64,000 nucleotides of DNA from Lethocerus indicus (lineage: Eukaryota; Arthropoda; Insecta; Hemiptera; Belostomatidae). Below the pieces are notes generated by a model. The model was not told the origin of the DNA, made no database searches, and worked only from the letters and a program-made list of their open reading frames with translations. Location: assembly GCA_019843655.1 (NCBI GenBank), contig JACDQD010000003.1:5148925-5212924 (forward strand), given 5' to 3'. Below, one piece after another: positions 1-13,452 of the stretch (within the stretch, counting starts at the first letter, position 1; every line of letters begins with the position of its first letter). The position numbers and the translations under genes are program-made.

Positions 1-1719
1 ATATAATTTCTCACTTTTTAGGCTCATTAATACCTATTAAAATTGAACAAAATATATTTTTTGTAAACATCAATTGAAATATTTAATATTTCTATATATA
101 TCTTTAATAGCTATCTTTAATACACTCCACAGTTTCAGGTCATATAAAACAAAAAACTTTCTTCCACGACATAAAAAATTACACAATTATCACCACCATT
201 TAATTATAATATTAGATATTAGCGTGCCTGGATATTTAAAAAGGAAATTTAAAAGAAAAATTAAAAAAGAATGAATTAATTATTAATAAGCTTTTAAATA
301 TATTATTAATTTATAATAAACAGAAAATTTAGATAGATTTAATAAGATATTTCTTTTATGCCATTTGTGTTAATAAATGTACATTATTATTGAAACAATA
401 TGAAAATTGAACATTTTACCTTTCCTCTTTTAATTTGATATACATAATTTGGAGTTACTGAATGTTTTATGGCACTTTTGTCCTTTACATTCCACTCATT
501 CATGGTCCAATACATATTTTTATAGCACCATAAATTATAATTTAACAACATTGTTGACCTTTTTCTTCATGCAGTCTTAAAAACCTTGAAATGAATTCAG
601 GGCCAATCCACCACTATTTCACCAAAGAGTAGTTTGTTATCATGCACTTGCATTTAGTATTCCTTGAACAGTCGTCCAGTCAGGTTTTCCAATTTAATTT
701 TCTGTGTTTAAGAAGTATTAAGTGTTCTTATTAGTTTTGTGTCTAATGTGTATTGAATAACATTATATTTAAATCTAAGGCAGATTGATATAAGAAGAAA
801 TATACCAAAACAAGGTAAACATTTATTTCTGTAACTATTATATATGGAATATATTTGTACTTCCAGTCATTAATATTGCTTTTATACTTGACTCAATGAC
901 ACCATTTAGAAAAATCAAATTTAGAAATTTGTTAAAATATTACTTATTAATTAAATTTTTGAAATGCAGTGGGCATTGTAACCTTTATACATAATATTAT
1001 TATGTTTTAAATATGTTCTAAGATAAAAAATGAGATTAATATGAGGAGATGATCAATATTCTTATTGTGATTCTTTAATCTTTATCTTGTTTTCTTTTAT
1101 CTAGATTGAGAATCATTTAGTGTCAATGGATTGACATTGCTTGGAAGCAATGATAATAAAATCCAAGGACTGCAGAAATTTAAATTTAAACTGATTCAAC
1201 AGAATAAACATAACTTCAAATATTAATTAATGTAAATAAATTAGTGTAATAGTGATTAGTAAAAATTTCAGTGCTTATGACTTTTTAAAACTAATTAATT
1301 TGGCTGTTTGTGATATATTTTCAAGCAATTATTTATGATTTATTTATGATAAATTTAATGTTACTAATAATTATAATTAAATAGTAGTTTTAAATTATTT
1401 CTCAATGCAGTGGTGAAATAAATAGTACTGTGTTCATTCTTTCACATTAGCTTACTTCACTGATTAAATTCATGATTCACAATGGCAATCAGCTATTGAA
1501 CTGATGAATAAGCAAATACTTTTTTGCCCCTGGAATTGTCATAAACTATGCTTTCAAACATATAGCAATCAAACCTATTATACTCGTTAATTTGTGTACT
1601 GACCTTGGGATTTTTAAAACATTGAATTTTTTTTAAGGTGATTTTATCCCATTTCTTTATTATGTGTCAATTTATTTTATTAATTTAACATTAAAACTTA
1701 ATGAAACTTTGTTCCATAG
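1..1719. other. AT-rich upstream flank, no gene seen
   Basis: No coding similarity, RNA gene or repeat of note was recognised on either strand. The sequence is strongly AT-rich and full of stop codons. An AG dinucleotide sits directly before the first ATG of the amidase at 1720, with a T-rich stretch upstream. The coding exon may therefore be preceded by an untranslated first exon and an intron lying in this interval, but I could not place such an exon. Confidence 0.5.
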
Positions 1720-4700
1720 ATGCTTTCACATTGTATGAAACATTTTATTATGTTTCTACAATCTCTACTGGTCCTGCTAATATGGCCATATTCAATGGTA
1801 TTAGGAATATTGAGGGAAAAAAAAACTATTTCACACTCAGCCAATGAACTACTGTACTACAGTGCTACAAATCTGGCTGAAAAGATAAGAGCTCAAAAGG
1901 TGAAAATAAAATTTGACTTACAAATATAGTAATATTTAAAAATAACTGAACATGGATATATGGGTAGAAAAAGTATGATAAAGGTAATAATTACCATCAA
2001 CACTGGATACTATGTCATACTATTTTATGATTTCTATTGTAGGTTACAAGTGTAGAAGTTGTGGAAGCATATATAAGACAAATAAAAGAAGTAAATCATA
2101 TAATAAACAGGTAATATTCTCAATTAATTTACGCGTATATCAATAATTCAATTATGATATAAACATTGCTCTTTCAGCCTCTTCTAACTTATATGTTTAA
2201 CACCAGTGTACTGTTGTTAACAGCTATCACAGTTTTTCTGCCTCCACTCAGTAATGAAGACACTACTATTACTGAAGTTATTAGTCTATTATGCACCTCT
2301 TATATCAGAGCCATATTTTGGAACTTGTAATTTTTCTCTTGATGTTGACAACTATCAGTGTGGTGAAAACCGGTACTTGAAAATAAAAACAATTCCACCA
2401 CAGGTAAAGACAGCGGTGAACCAATGATCATTAAATTGTTGCCTGTAGGAAACTATGCTGTTGAGCGTTACTCAATGAAAAACTAACACCTGAGTTTTTC
2501 ACTAATGCATTGCACTAGTAGTGAAAGTGGCCACCAGTTATATTCCGATAGGGTAACTTTGACACACCACAAGAACTCTTGCTCTATAAATACCATCCAG
2601 GCATGAAACATTTTTATTTCAGCGTTGTCGACGAAAGATTCAATGGAGCTTTAAATGACGCCAAATCAGTTGACGAAATGATAAGGACCAGCGGCCGGGA
2701 ACCAGAATTCTGGCAGAAGACTAAACCGCTCCTGGGGGTTCCGTTGACCGTTAAAGAAAGTATCGCTTTGGCCGGTAATAGAATTTGCTCATACATGTAA
2801 CAGAATGACATAAAAAATATTTCACAGTATGGAAAAAGAAAATTTTTGTGCAGCCTTTTGGAAACTCACTTGTTTCTGTCTGCTTCAGAACGTTTGTATT
2901 TGGTTCCATTTTCCTGGAATACAATGCAAACTACATGTAATGCATGTAATGAGAGGGCGCTTGCGTTTCGAATGTTATTCTCACTCTTACAATTTTCTGT
3001 TAGTGCTGATATTTTTAAAAATAATTAACTGCCACTCTAGCTCGCATTTTCTATCGCATCTGTAATTAGAATTCAAGAAAATTATCTCGCATAGATCTGC
3101 AAATATGAAATACTTCTAAAAACTGAAAGAATCTCTGGCAAAAAGGGATTTGTAAGACGATCTCCTCACAGTATCACGCTATCTTACAGTTTGCCGCCCG
3201 ATTTATTGAGGAGTCAATTCAACGTTTAATATTACATAATGTGTATTGCTATTATTTGAGGATTGAGCAACAACGGTGGCGTCCCTCTGGGGAAGAAGAA
3301 GGACCTGCGGACTGCGGCCGAAGACGCTGTAGCTGTGGCTAACCTGAAGGAAGCAGGGGCCATTCCGCTGCTCGTCTCCAATACTCCAGAGCTCTGCCTA
3401 TTCCTGGAGACTTTCAACTCGGTCCACGGTATCACCGCTAATCCGTACGACACCAGGAGAACTGCCGGCGGTTCTTCCGGTGGGGAGGTACATTTCGATT
3501 TCGTCAGTTTTGTTTTATCGTTTTTTTGAATTTCTGCCTTTTACCGGATAAGTTTCACGTGAAATGTTGGCCCCTTCAAAAAAATCGGTAGAATTTTAGA
3601 ATTAGTATTGTTTTTCACGAGGATTCTGGACAACCGGTCTGTACGGCTTTGATGTAGGCCCTCAATCATTACTTTTGTACAGATATTTTTGGAAGTGATA
3701 TGTTGATTGATTGTACGGCGGAAGTACCCGATAGCCTGAAGGATGTACCGGATCAGATTATTCTTCTCGATTATGTTTTTATGGCACATCGACTTCGTGT
3801 TTCCATTTGGCAAATATATCGAGTTATTTTCAAGGCCAGAATCCACATGTGAGGAAATATGGAAACATGATAAGAATAATATTAAACCTTCACTGCTTTA
3901 AAATTTATGATGTTAATAAGGTGGCTCAAAATACCATACCGGTTTGACACTCTCCTCTCCTGACTGCCTTCGCCTTTTCGTCATCGAAATCATCATTGTA
4001 ATGTAGTTTTGTTAATAATGCGAGGGACGTATTTACATTTTTGGCCTTTCAAGCAGGGTAAGCAGTGGGCTTCCAAATGTAATATATACATGGGAGTATA
4101 AATTATATAATCACTTCAATATTCAGACGGTTTAATAAAGGGAGATGCCAATATAAATCTCTTTCCTGTACGTTTTGTAATCTCCAAACTGGTTTACAGT
4201 GCGCTCTAATTAGCTCCGCGGCGTCGGTCATTGGAATCGGATCGGACATAATAGGATCCGGACGAATTCCAGCCCTCTTCTGCGGTGTTTTCGGACACAA
4301 GCCCACACCGAGTGAGTACTTTTATTCGAGTTTAAATCTTCAGTACGAGAATGACACTGGTTGTTGCGTACTCAGAATAGAAATAAAAGCCGGACGTGTA
4401 TCGTCACAAATGGCCTCCGGTTAGGGTTAAACGTTGGGAAAATACGTACGGCACATTAAGTCGTTGGGAAATTTTATATTTATAGGACACATTAGTGTAA
4501 ACGGGCACATGCCGAAATCCGACGATCCAAACTGGGATAGATTTTTGACTTTGTCCCCGATCTGCCGCTACGCTGAAGATTTGCCCCTACTGATGTCGGC
4601 CGCGGCTCCCGGCTCTTCCCAAGTCCTCCGTCTCCACGAACCAGTAAGTGGTTTAGAACCACCCTATTCCCCTTAACTTATCAAATGTATATTTATTTAT

Positions 4701-7146
4701 ATGTATATGTAGTATTTATTTTCTCGCTGCAATAATAGGACATTTTCTGGACTGTTATTGTACACCTTGCACTCCCCTATTACCACTCTGTGACTATTTG
4801 ACTAAACCTGATTGATGAAACCAAGGAAACGAAATATATTAATTTTTTAATAACGCCACCGACATGCGTAGAAACACTGATATATTTGCATATCTTTGTA
4901 ATCCATTAACGTAACAAATTATATTTAAAATTGCAATTTTAATTGAAAAAATTAATAACTTTTAAAAAATCAATAAATTCTTTTTCAGGTTGATATAAAA
5001 AAAATTAGGGTATTTTATATGGAGGAGGATGGAAGTGTGTTGACCCATAAGGTTGACCATAATGTTAAAAAGGCAATTAGGAAAGCAGTGAATCATTTGG
5101 CGAAAAAATGTGAAATAAGGCCGGAGAAGGTGGGTATTCGGCTTTTGACTGATTATTTACAAATACCAGACCAAGTACACTGTTGGTGAGAGTACTTTTT
5201 TCAACTTTATTATTCTCAATTGTATACTGACGAGTCATCCCAAGACTATTTCGTACACATAAATAGAAATAGTACATTTTTTAAATTTCAGATAAGTTTC
5301 AGAGAATTCCACGATACACTTGAAGCAGTCTGCACGTTGATGCTCCGCATGAAGTCGCCTCAAAATATATTTCAGAGATCGGATGATCCTGAGGTAGTAC
5401 GTTATTAATAGTTATGATTTTATGAATAGTTTTTGGAACCTAGGTTAACATATTCAACAGCGATATCGTTGATTTTTTCACAGCAAACAGCCTCCAAACG
5501 TTAACCTACTTGTTTAACTATTCTGACATCACGTGTTATGAGTTATTTTATGATTGACAGCATCGATTCTTTTCTGTCTTTCATGTGGGATATTGTTATA
5601 AAATAATAAATGTAGTTTTTCACACGTTGATAGTTACTTAATGATGGGAATCTAAATTATTTCCATACTTCGCTTCCTAAGGGGGCCCATTCTTCGTCTA
5701 TTGTCAACAACTCCCCTGGCTTGCATGATAGATAAATGCTTTAATAATTTCATGCACGTTTTAAAATAGTGTATTAATTTTGTTATTACTTTATAGTTTA
5801 AGGCATAAGTCGTTTTGTTTTTAAACCATTTTAATATCTCTTAAGAAGAAAACCGCAGCCCAGAAGTTGGTGGGATTAGCGCTTACTCATCCTGTTAAAA
5901 CCAAATTTAATGCGACCTAAGAAAATACAATCGGCAGATTACCAATCATAACAAACTAACAGGAAACCAATTTGAAAAATCCAACTCATGGGAAAAGCAT
6001 ATAAATCGCGTATTCAACTTGTCATTCCTACAAGATTTAATTTCACATTTACAAGGTAGAATTCTAATCACCCTGATAGAAGTTCAAGGCAAATGTTTGT
6101 TTTTTTCTAGTTTAAGTTACTAATAATTCAAAATTAGCCTGTAGCGTTAATTTATGCCGCTCATAAATAATTTACATTAGAATGATCCCTAGTAGCAATT
6201 TGATAAAGTTATGAACACAAAATTTTTCTTATGTTCAGAATTGGAGCTTGGTCGACGTTCTTAGAATCTTTTTAAAACGTCTATTCCGGCTGTCTGACCA
6301 CACGATGCACGCCATATTTTTTGGCGTCGTCAAAAAGATAGCGGAGTCGTTGCCCAGAGAAAGGGAAGAAGAAGCGGTCAAATTCAAAAATCAGTGGCAA
6401 CTGAAGTTCAAGGTAAATAAATAGTCCTGTGCCTTAAATCAATAGGTTCAAAAGGAAAATAATTTAAGGAAAAAACACTGAAATTCAACTAGCATTTGTT
6501 AATTAACTATCGTCGAGCAGGATTTGTTGGGGGAGGACGGTGTTTTCATCCTACCCACTTTTCCACACCTGGCCAATTTTCATTACCAGCAGTACTACAA
6601 ACTCACAAGTTGTTCATACATGTCGGCATTTAATTTGCTCGAGATGCCCAGCACGGCCTGCCCAATGGGACTTACCGATTCGGGAATTCCAGTCGGTATA
6701 CAGGTAACAAATATTACATTGCATATATTCCAAATCCCCAAGGAAACTCAAACATGTGTCTTAAATAAAATGTTAAATATTGACGCTCTAGCAATAAACT
6801 ATCAAACTTTCTTTGACCTTAATTTTAATTTAGTTAATTTGAATGTATTTAATTTTAATTTAGTTAATTTTAAACCACAAGGTATATTCGCAGTCTATTG
6901 GTTTTTACCATTTGAAGGATTGATTAATAAGCTGATCTCAAAACCTTAAAATATTTGATATTGTTCGTCTATTCTATTCATGTTAACGAGTTATGAGAAC
7001 ACATTTTTTATAGATGCAATAATTTTTCACAGATAGCAGCCTGGACTAATCAAGACAGACTAACATTTGCAGTGGCTAAAGAGTTGGAGTCAGCCTTCGG
7101 TGGCTGGGTTTCTCCTTGCAGAATTCAAAGTATAAAGAGGAAATAA
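1720..7146 (+). CDS. FAAH2: fatty-acid amide hydrolase 2-like amidase
   Basis: Predicted membrane-bound serine amidase of the amidase-signature family, which hydrolyses fatty-acid amides such as anandamide and oleamide. I join 11 coding exons: 1720-1899, 2043-2110, 2623-2774, 3261-3487, 4200-4311, 4486-4643, 4989-5129, 5292-5393, 6239-6412, 6521-6703 and 7033-7146. All have GT/AG borders and consistent phases, and give 536 aa, close to the usual length of about 530. Residues about 9-29 form a hydrophobic N-terminal anchor. The catalytic Lys is K127 in VPLTVKE, the cis-Ser lies in GGSSGG (S205/S206), and the nucleophile is S229. The C-terminal part (GEDGVFILPTFP, then CPMGLTDSGIPVGIQ) is typical of FAAH2. 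Oddities: the nucleophile loop reads DIIGSGR instead of the usual DIGGSIR/LR, and C210 replaces the usual Gly after GGSSGGE. The start is the first in-frame Met before the anchor; M6 is an alternative. The exons are CpG-rich, unlike those of the two housekeeping-type neighbours. Confidence 0.9.
6821..6870. repeat. 30-bp spaced direct duplication
   Basis: The 20-mer aattttaatttagttaattt occurs exactly at 6821-6840 and again at 6851-6870, inside the last intron of the amidase gene. It is probably a local slippage duplication with no sign of function. Confidence 0.8.
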
Positions 7147-7236
7147 TATCTGATTAAGTTCTTAATATAAATCAAATGTCGTTCCACTATTGTTAGTGAA
7201 ACTGCATTCATTAGAGATTTTTTATGTATTGGTGTA

Positions 7237-7242
7237 AATAAA
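7237..7242 (+). terminator. candidate poly(A) signal of the amidase gene
   Basis: A canonical AATAAA lies 91 bases after the stop codon of the amidase gene. It is the first such hexamer downstream on the plus strand, so it is the likely 3' end signal. No cleavage site was verified. Confidence 0.5.
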
Positions 7243-7501
7243 TTTACTAGTTGAATTCTGAAGTTTTTTTTAGTGACTGGAATATTCACAGAATATATAA
7301 ATTTTAAAAGAATTCGCTTTAATGTAATTAAACCGTAAAATATGTAGTATTTAAAAACTACTCTATGCTGGAATGTTATGTAAAGCTACTAAGTAATGTG
7401 GGACATTTGATACAGTTGATCTAATGAATTCAATAATAGGAGTTTTTGTCTGCGAATTTTATGGAAACATAACTTATTTAATAATAACTTCAACAATACA
7501 A

Positions 7502-7507
7502 TTTATT
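7502..7507 (-). terminator. candidate poly(A) signal of the MFSD6-like gene
   Basis: TTTATT on the plus strand reads AATAAA on the minus strand, about 215 bases beyond the transporter stop codon at 7723. With the amidase signal at 7237 this leaves roughly 260 bp between the two convergent 3' ends. Confidence 0.5.
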
Positions 7508-7722
7508 CAAAATTAGGTTATAATAATATTAAAAATAATGAGAGAAGTATATACTGTGCTACAAAAATTATACCAGTATGTGATATAAGATATGTATATG
7601 AGTTTAACATTATGTGTATAATGCTTGCAGCTTGACGTGCTATGAATTCAAATAACCTCATTTAATTATTGAAAACAATACATAATATAATATAATACAA
7701 TTTCTACAATGCAATAATAATC

Positions 7723-10700
7723 TCATTTTGAGGTCTCCTGCTCATGAGTATTTGCTTTGTTTACTTCTTTCTGTTCTTCATTTTGAGTTCCATCATTCTC
7801 ATCTTCTTCTCTTATTGAGTCACTGAGAAAAGATTGTATTATACATGATATTATTATTAGCATTATTACTACCAATATAAAGAAACAAAAGAAACCATTC
7901 AATATTTATAGACATATTATTGATTAACCAAGTTTTGATGGGTATTTGTTTTATATTCTATTAATTTGGTTTATTTAGTAATTGTTTAAATAAACATAAT
8001 TATATTCAATTGATCATAACACAGTCATGATCAAACTGAACTAGTTGTGATATATTACCTTCTATTTCTGAATTCATCAGATGTGACAATGTGAGTTGAT
8101 GTTGCAATACCCTTAGAATTTCTTCGAACTTGCTGAGGAGTACCCACCATTACCGGTTCATTGTTCATATGGCCATTACTTATCTGCGAAAATAACCAGC
8201 AGCATATAATCCAGCAATATTTATATCACCATAATCTAAATTGTTTGTATTTGAATATCACCTTAAATGTTGATTTGGCTAATTGAGGTGCTGATGTTCT
8301 CAAGTTAATTTGGGGATTAGAGAACTTGTGATGAGTTTCAAGTGCGGACTTAAGCAGAGATGTATTTGAGCTATTCCTCCTGCTACTGGCTCTATGATGA
8401 TCTGCAGTATTTAAAACATAAGTATATATGATATTTCATAAAAGTCAATCAAAACTCAATAGTACAGGAATAGATATACAAGAATTTAATTGTGTCCAGT
8501 ACTTCTTTAATTAAAATTACTACAACAATCATTACAAAATCAATTATAAAATCATTCCAATTTGAATCATTGTGTATATATGTTCCAATAAATTTACCTG
8601 TCAGAGATGCCAGAGAACCACGATGGTTAAATCTAATCATTAAACTTAATCTTTCTATACTTTCTGACAATTTTTCTTTTTCATCCTTCTCAGGATCCTC
8701 ACTGTTCAATTTTTCTACCTCTCCTGTGTCTGTCAAACAGAAGTACAATTTTTTATAAGTTCAGTGTAATTTAATTAGAAAATAAGATACATAGAAAAAC
8801 ATAATTTATAAATAAGGAACATTCATTAAAGTATGCTTAATACAAGCAATTAAGATGTGACACATTTATACAACCCACCTTTCAAGCAAATATAAGTAAG
8901 AAATGAATATGACTATGAATTAAAAATTAACTCTTTTGGTGTGATTACTGTTTTTTTGTCTTAATTATTATTTTATGATAATTTGCAAATCCTAGAATGT
9001 GTTTAATGCTTTCTTTCTTAGCTACCTGTTTCATCATCATTTGATGAGTACTTATGGAGCCAAAAGAAATGCATTATCCCATAAACAATTCCGCTTCCAA
9101 TTGCCATAAGTCCCATAATTCTGAATGCTTGTCTAATGCCAACTGTACCAATGAGAAGACCACCTGCAAAACTTCCACTGCCTCGACCTTAAGATGTAAG
9201 TTATTTTTTTAAATAAATTATTCATTTCTTATATTTATTTGATAATATTTTATAAATTCTGATTTATACTAGTGTTTACTATTATATCAGGCTTTTTGTT
9301 AAAGTTCATCAAAAGTTCATCAATCAAAACTTATTAACAATTATAATTGAAGTAAATAAATTTTCAATTGATCACTAATAAGTGGTCAGATAATAATACA
9401 CTCAATACTATAAATTAACCTAAACTGAAGTGAGCCATTCCCAAAACGCCAATGACTGTTGCTATTAAAGTTTTGGGAGCAATTACTGTACAGTAGGTTG
9501 CTGCAGCAACCCACATCAAATGAACAGATAAGGATTCCATTGCTTCAAATGGGAAACACCACCATGCATTACTGCAACATGAAATACAAAATGTTAATAC
9601 TAAATTAGCTAGTGTAAACTACACTATAACTGCAGTACAATTTTGACTGAAAAAATTAAGGTAAAAATTATCCAAAAAATAATTCAGGTTTATATACTAA
9701 TTACTATACATACTCTATGTAAGAATATCCCATTAGTCTAGCAGCATGTGAGAAGAATGCTATTACAATAATATTGACATGTCCTATTCTTCTTGATATT
9801 TTTTCAGCACCATATAAAAATGGCACACTGCTTAATGTTCCAACAGTAATTGTTACTCCTGTTCATTGATAAATATAAGTTTATTTATAAACAAATACTC
9901 CAATGTTTATTTACACAAAAACATGTATGAGTGTATAACATATACACGTTGCACGTGTATAATATATATTTCGTATCATGCTAACCAAGTAAGTAATTAG
10001 GTGCTCCCAATTCCTTCAAATAAAGAAAAAGATAGGATTCAATAAATCCCCAGCAATTGCCAAGAGCAAAGAGGAAAAATATGAAAATCATAACATGCGG
10101 CATTCGAATGAGCTTGAGCATGTCTCTGAGGAGATGATCAGCAGGCATTTTAGCTCCTATTGGCATGAGGAGAACAGTTAAACAGGAAACTGCCAATAAG
10201 ATACTGTAGACGTGAAATGCTGCTGAATAGTCTGTGTAACCTGTAAAATAACATTAATTTTATTATTAAGATTAATAATAATTAGAAAAAATATTAATTA
10301 GAATAAGTATCAATAAAAATTATATTTATAAATGTATAAAATGGTTTTTTGTCTGAAAAATGAGTTGTAAATTTAATAGTAAAGAAAATTAAAATGTATA
10401 CCTAATTTACGGCTCTGGTAATCAATAAGTACACCAGATAGAGGGGAAAAAATTGCCATTCCTAATGTTGAAAATAATCTTTCTCTACCAAACTCTCCTC
10501 CATACTTTTGTATCATAGTTAGAGCAATAGGATCCATAACAGTTACACTGGCTGAAAGCATTGTTGTCCCCAAGAAACGAAGAAAAAAATAAATCCAAAA
10601 TACATGATCATCTGATTCTTTATAGTTTGGTGGACAAACTTCAGGTCCTCCTTCTCTGTTAAAATAATGGAAACTTGTTATTTCTGAAATTATAACACCT

Positions 10701-13452
10701 CAAAAGGTTTGCAATTTATAAAATTGATAATAATAGAATTTAGCATTTTTTACTAATAATTATGTGTTACTTCAAATAATAATGAATATTATTGCCAATT
10801 AATTCTCATTATTTCTCTTAATTAAAGAAACACTATTATTATATCAGATTTTTATTTCAATTAGATTCACCTGAAATTACATTTTTGCAACATGCAATCA
10901 GCAGCTAATTCCTTAAGAGTTTTCATTGTCAGGTTGGTGGCAACTACAAAACCACCACAACGTAAGTCTTCTTCCTCAAGAGCAGTGTAGTTAATGCCAT
11001 TAATTTCCAATAAATCCTGGCTAAAATGTTGACGAAAATCTGTGACTGTATCATTCTCATCCAGTTCTAGATCTATGCCTGAATCATAACACACTTGATT
11101 TATGAAATGTAGTATGAAACTAACATTTAAACTACCATATGTTAAACAAAAATTAGATTAAAAAATAGAATATCTATCTATGCATTGCATTTAAGTGTAT
11201 ATGAAATTACATGATTTCTATCCTATGCTTTCAGGTTAGAAATATTTACATAAATTATGTTTGTATTTTACGGAATGGAAATATAATTTTACCAAATTGT
11301 TCAGATGGGTCCATTAGGTCCGGGTGCATATCTAATACCAAAAATAATGAATAATTCCCTGAATTTTCTTTTTCTTTAGGGGAACTGGATTTCTTCCTTG
11401 TACGACTGGAAATAGTTAGTTATAACTTATTATTATAAGTTATAAATTATACTTCATATATATCTATGAATTAAAATAACTTGCAAGTCAGAGATATTTA
11501 AAGTTGTAAAGCTCTAATTGAATTGTTTCTCTCAAAATTAATGCTATTAACAAAAGAATGAATACTGTTTTATGATTCTCTAGAGTATTAACAAGCTATG
11601 CGTACTATATGCATTCAGCTCAAAAGAAAAGTTAATTTTGTGGTCCTACCTGGTGCTTGAATTGTTCATATTTTTCTTCTTTTCCAGATGAAAGTGTAAA
11701 TCTTCTGGTAGCATTCCCCAACTGGCTGCTACATTAGGACTTCCATGAGATCCGCTTTGTCCGCATCGACACTAAAAATTAAAACAGAATGTTCTGAATA
11801 TTTTAGTCATGTCTTTTGAACTCCTTAATATAATATGAAAGATTTTTTTAAGAGAATGTATGAACTGCATGAGAACTATAAGCAAATATCAATTGCATTG
11901 GAATTTTCATATATTTTAAAAGAAGGATAAAATATATTTTCTTATTTCAAAATACTCTAGGTGTTTTTATTATTGTAATTTATTATGACAGTAATTAAGT
12001 GCGTTGTTTTAAATGTTATTTTTGATTTCCTTTACCTAGATAATTTTATATCAAAACATGGCCATATCATTGGTTACCATTTTGGCACTAAATTTTCCTA
12101 ATGTTATGTAGTCTATTATTTTGTTCTAAGTACGTGATTTAAGGTGATAATAATAATTCAATAAATAAGTATTCCAGTTTTAAGAAAAACAGGAAGAATT
12201 GTGTTATTTTGATATTTTTTTCAAAAGAATTACTTACATCCTGACCAGTGTTGAAAATTTTTGTTGGAGGTCTTACTGCAATACTTTGATGTATACCCTT
12301 CAGAAACCCTGGTGGTTTTGAGGAAGAATTCCATAACAAGCAATGATCATCACAGGTATCAAGAACTAGGCTTAGTCCTTCATCTTCAGGGCATTCTCGA
12401 CTGGGGCATGGACTCCACCAGACCTTGTTATAACAAGGGGCAATTCACTTAATCAACAGGTTAAGGAATTATAATGAAATCAATTAAATGATGGAATAAA
12501 TAATAGGTACACAAACATATTGACATTTCAAAAATGCATTTGATATTATTTCAATTTGTAAAGTACAGGCTTGGCATGGGAAGCATGTACAGCTACTTTT
12601 GTCTCATTTCATATTTTTAAATTAATTAATTCATACAAATTAACATGTAAAAATTGTTGGAGCCTCAATAAAAGACTTTATTATTATTAATTATAATTAA
12701 TTAATAATTATAATTCATTGACTTACTTCCACTTTTCCAGTTTCAGGATGTCTCAATACATAAGCCATTGGAGTTTCTCCAGGAATTTCCATTTGTGGGA
12801 TCAAAGTTAGTGACTGATGAAATACTCCATTTAGCACCAAAGAAATAACAACAACCAGTTTATAATGCCCAAATCTATCAACCAAGAAACCTGTAATTTG
12901 ATATAGACACAAAATATAATTTATTTAAGAAAAATCTAGCGAATTCAAATACATTTATAAAACATAAATATAATTTACAGCCTCTTAAAATTTACTTCAG
13001 TAAATTGATATTGATATTGCTGAATAATTAGGGATAAATACATCATTTAAGTATTTATGCAACATGTAAAATTGTCATGAAAATAAATGTTCACCTGTTA
13101 TGGGAGGACTTAAGAACGTAGTGAGTGGAAGTGCAAGATATACTATAGCTATTTCTTCAACTGTCAAACCAATGCTTTGCATGTGAATTGTTAAAAATGG
13201 CAGTAAGGAAGCAGTTGCTGGAAATAATAAACATATAAATATAAAAATTCAATTTGAATATTTAATCATAGAATAACTATATAAGTATTTAACTTCATAA
13301 GTCATAATGAAAAATTAATTCATCTTACCACCATACATAACAAAAAGTGTCACTTTCAGCATTACCAAATTGGGATTAATGCCTAATTTTTCACAGTATA
13401 GTTCAAAACGAGTTGCATTGGTTTTACCAGGATCCTTCTCATTCTCACCCAT
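7723..13452 (-). CDS. MFSD6: MFSD6-like major facilitator transporter
   Basis: Multi-pass membrane transporter of the MFSD6 subgroup (MFS_1-like); its substrate in insects is not established. I join 16 coding exons on the minus strand: 13452-13329, 13217-13095, 12890-12727, 12423-12238, 11771-11650, 11405-11293, 11078-10871, 10655-10402, 10240-9986, 9858-9714, 9571-9420, 9187-9026, 8729-8598, 8401-8262, 8183-8059 and 7822-7723. Phases agree throughout and give 834 aa. Residues about 30-110 hold the first membrane helices, with a motif-A-like GFLVDRFGHYK at 83-93. Residues about 112-355 form a long, weakly conserved loop with several Cys (exons 3-7). Residues about 360-660 hold the remaining helices, including FALGNCWGFIESYLFLYL and the C-terminal GRGSGSFAGGLLIG segment. 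The charged tail from about 660 to 834 is probably cytoplasmic. The start codon context CAACCATGG is strong. The acceptor of exon 4 lacks a clear pyrimidine tract. CpG is scarce across the gene. Confidence 0.9.

Noticed and set aside
3541..3846. 101-codon minus-strand frame in an amidase intron
   Set aside because: No family resemblance and no splice context. It lies in intron 4 of the well-supported plus-strand gene.
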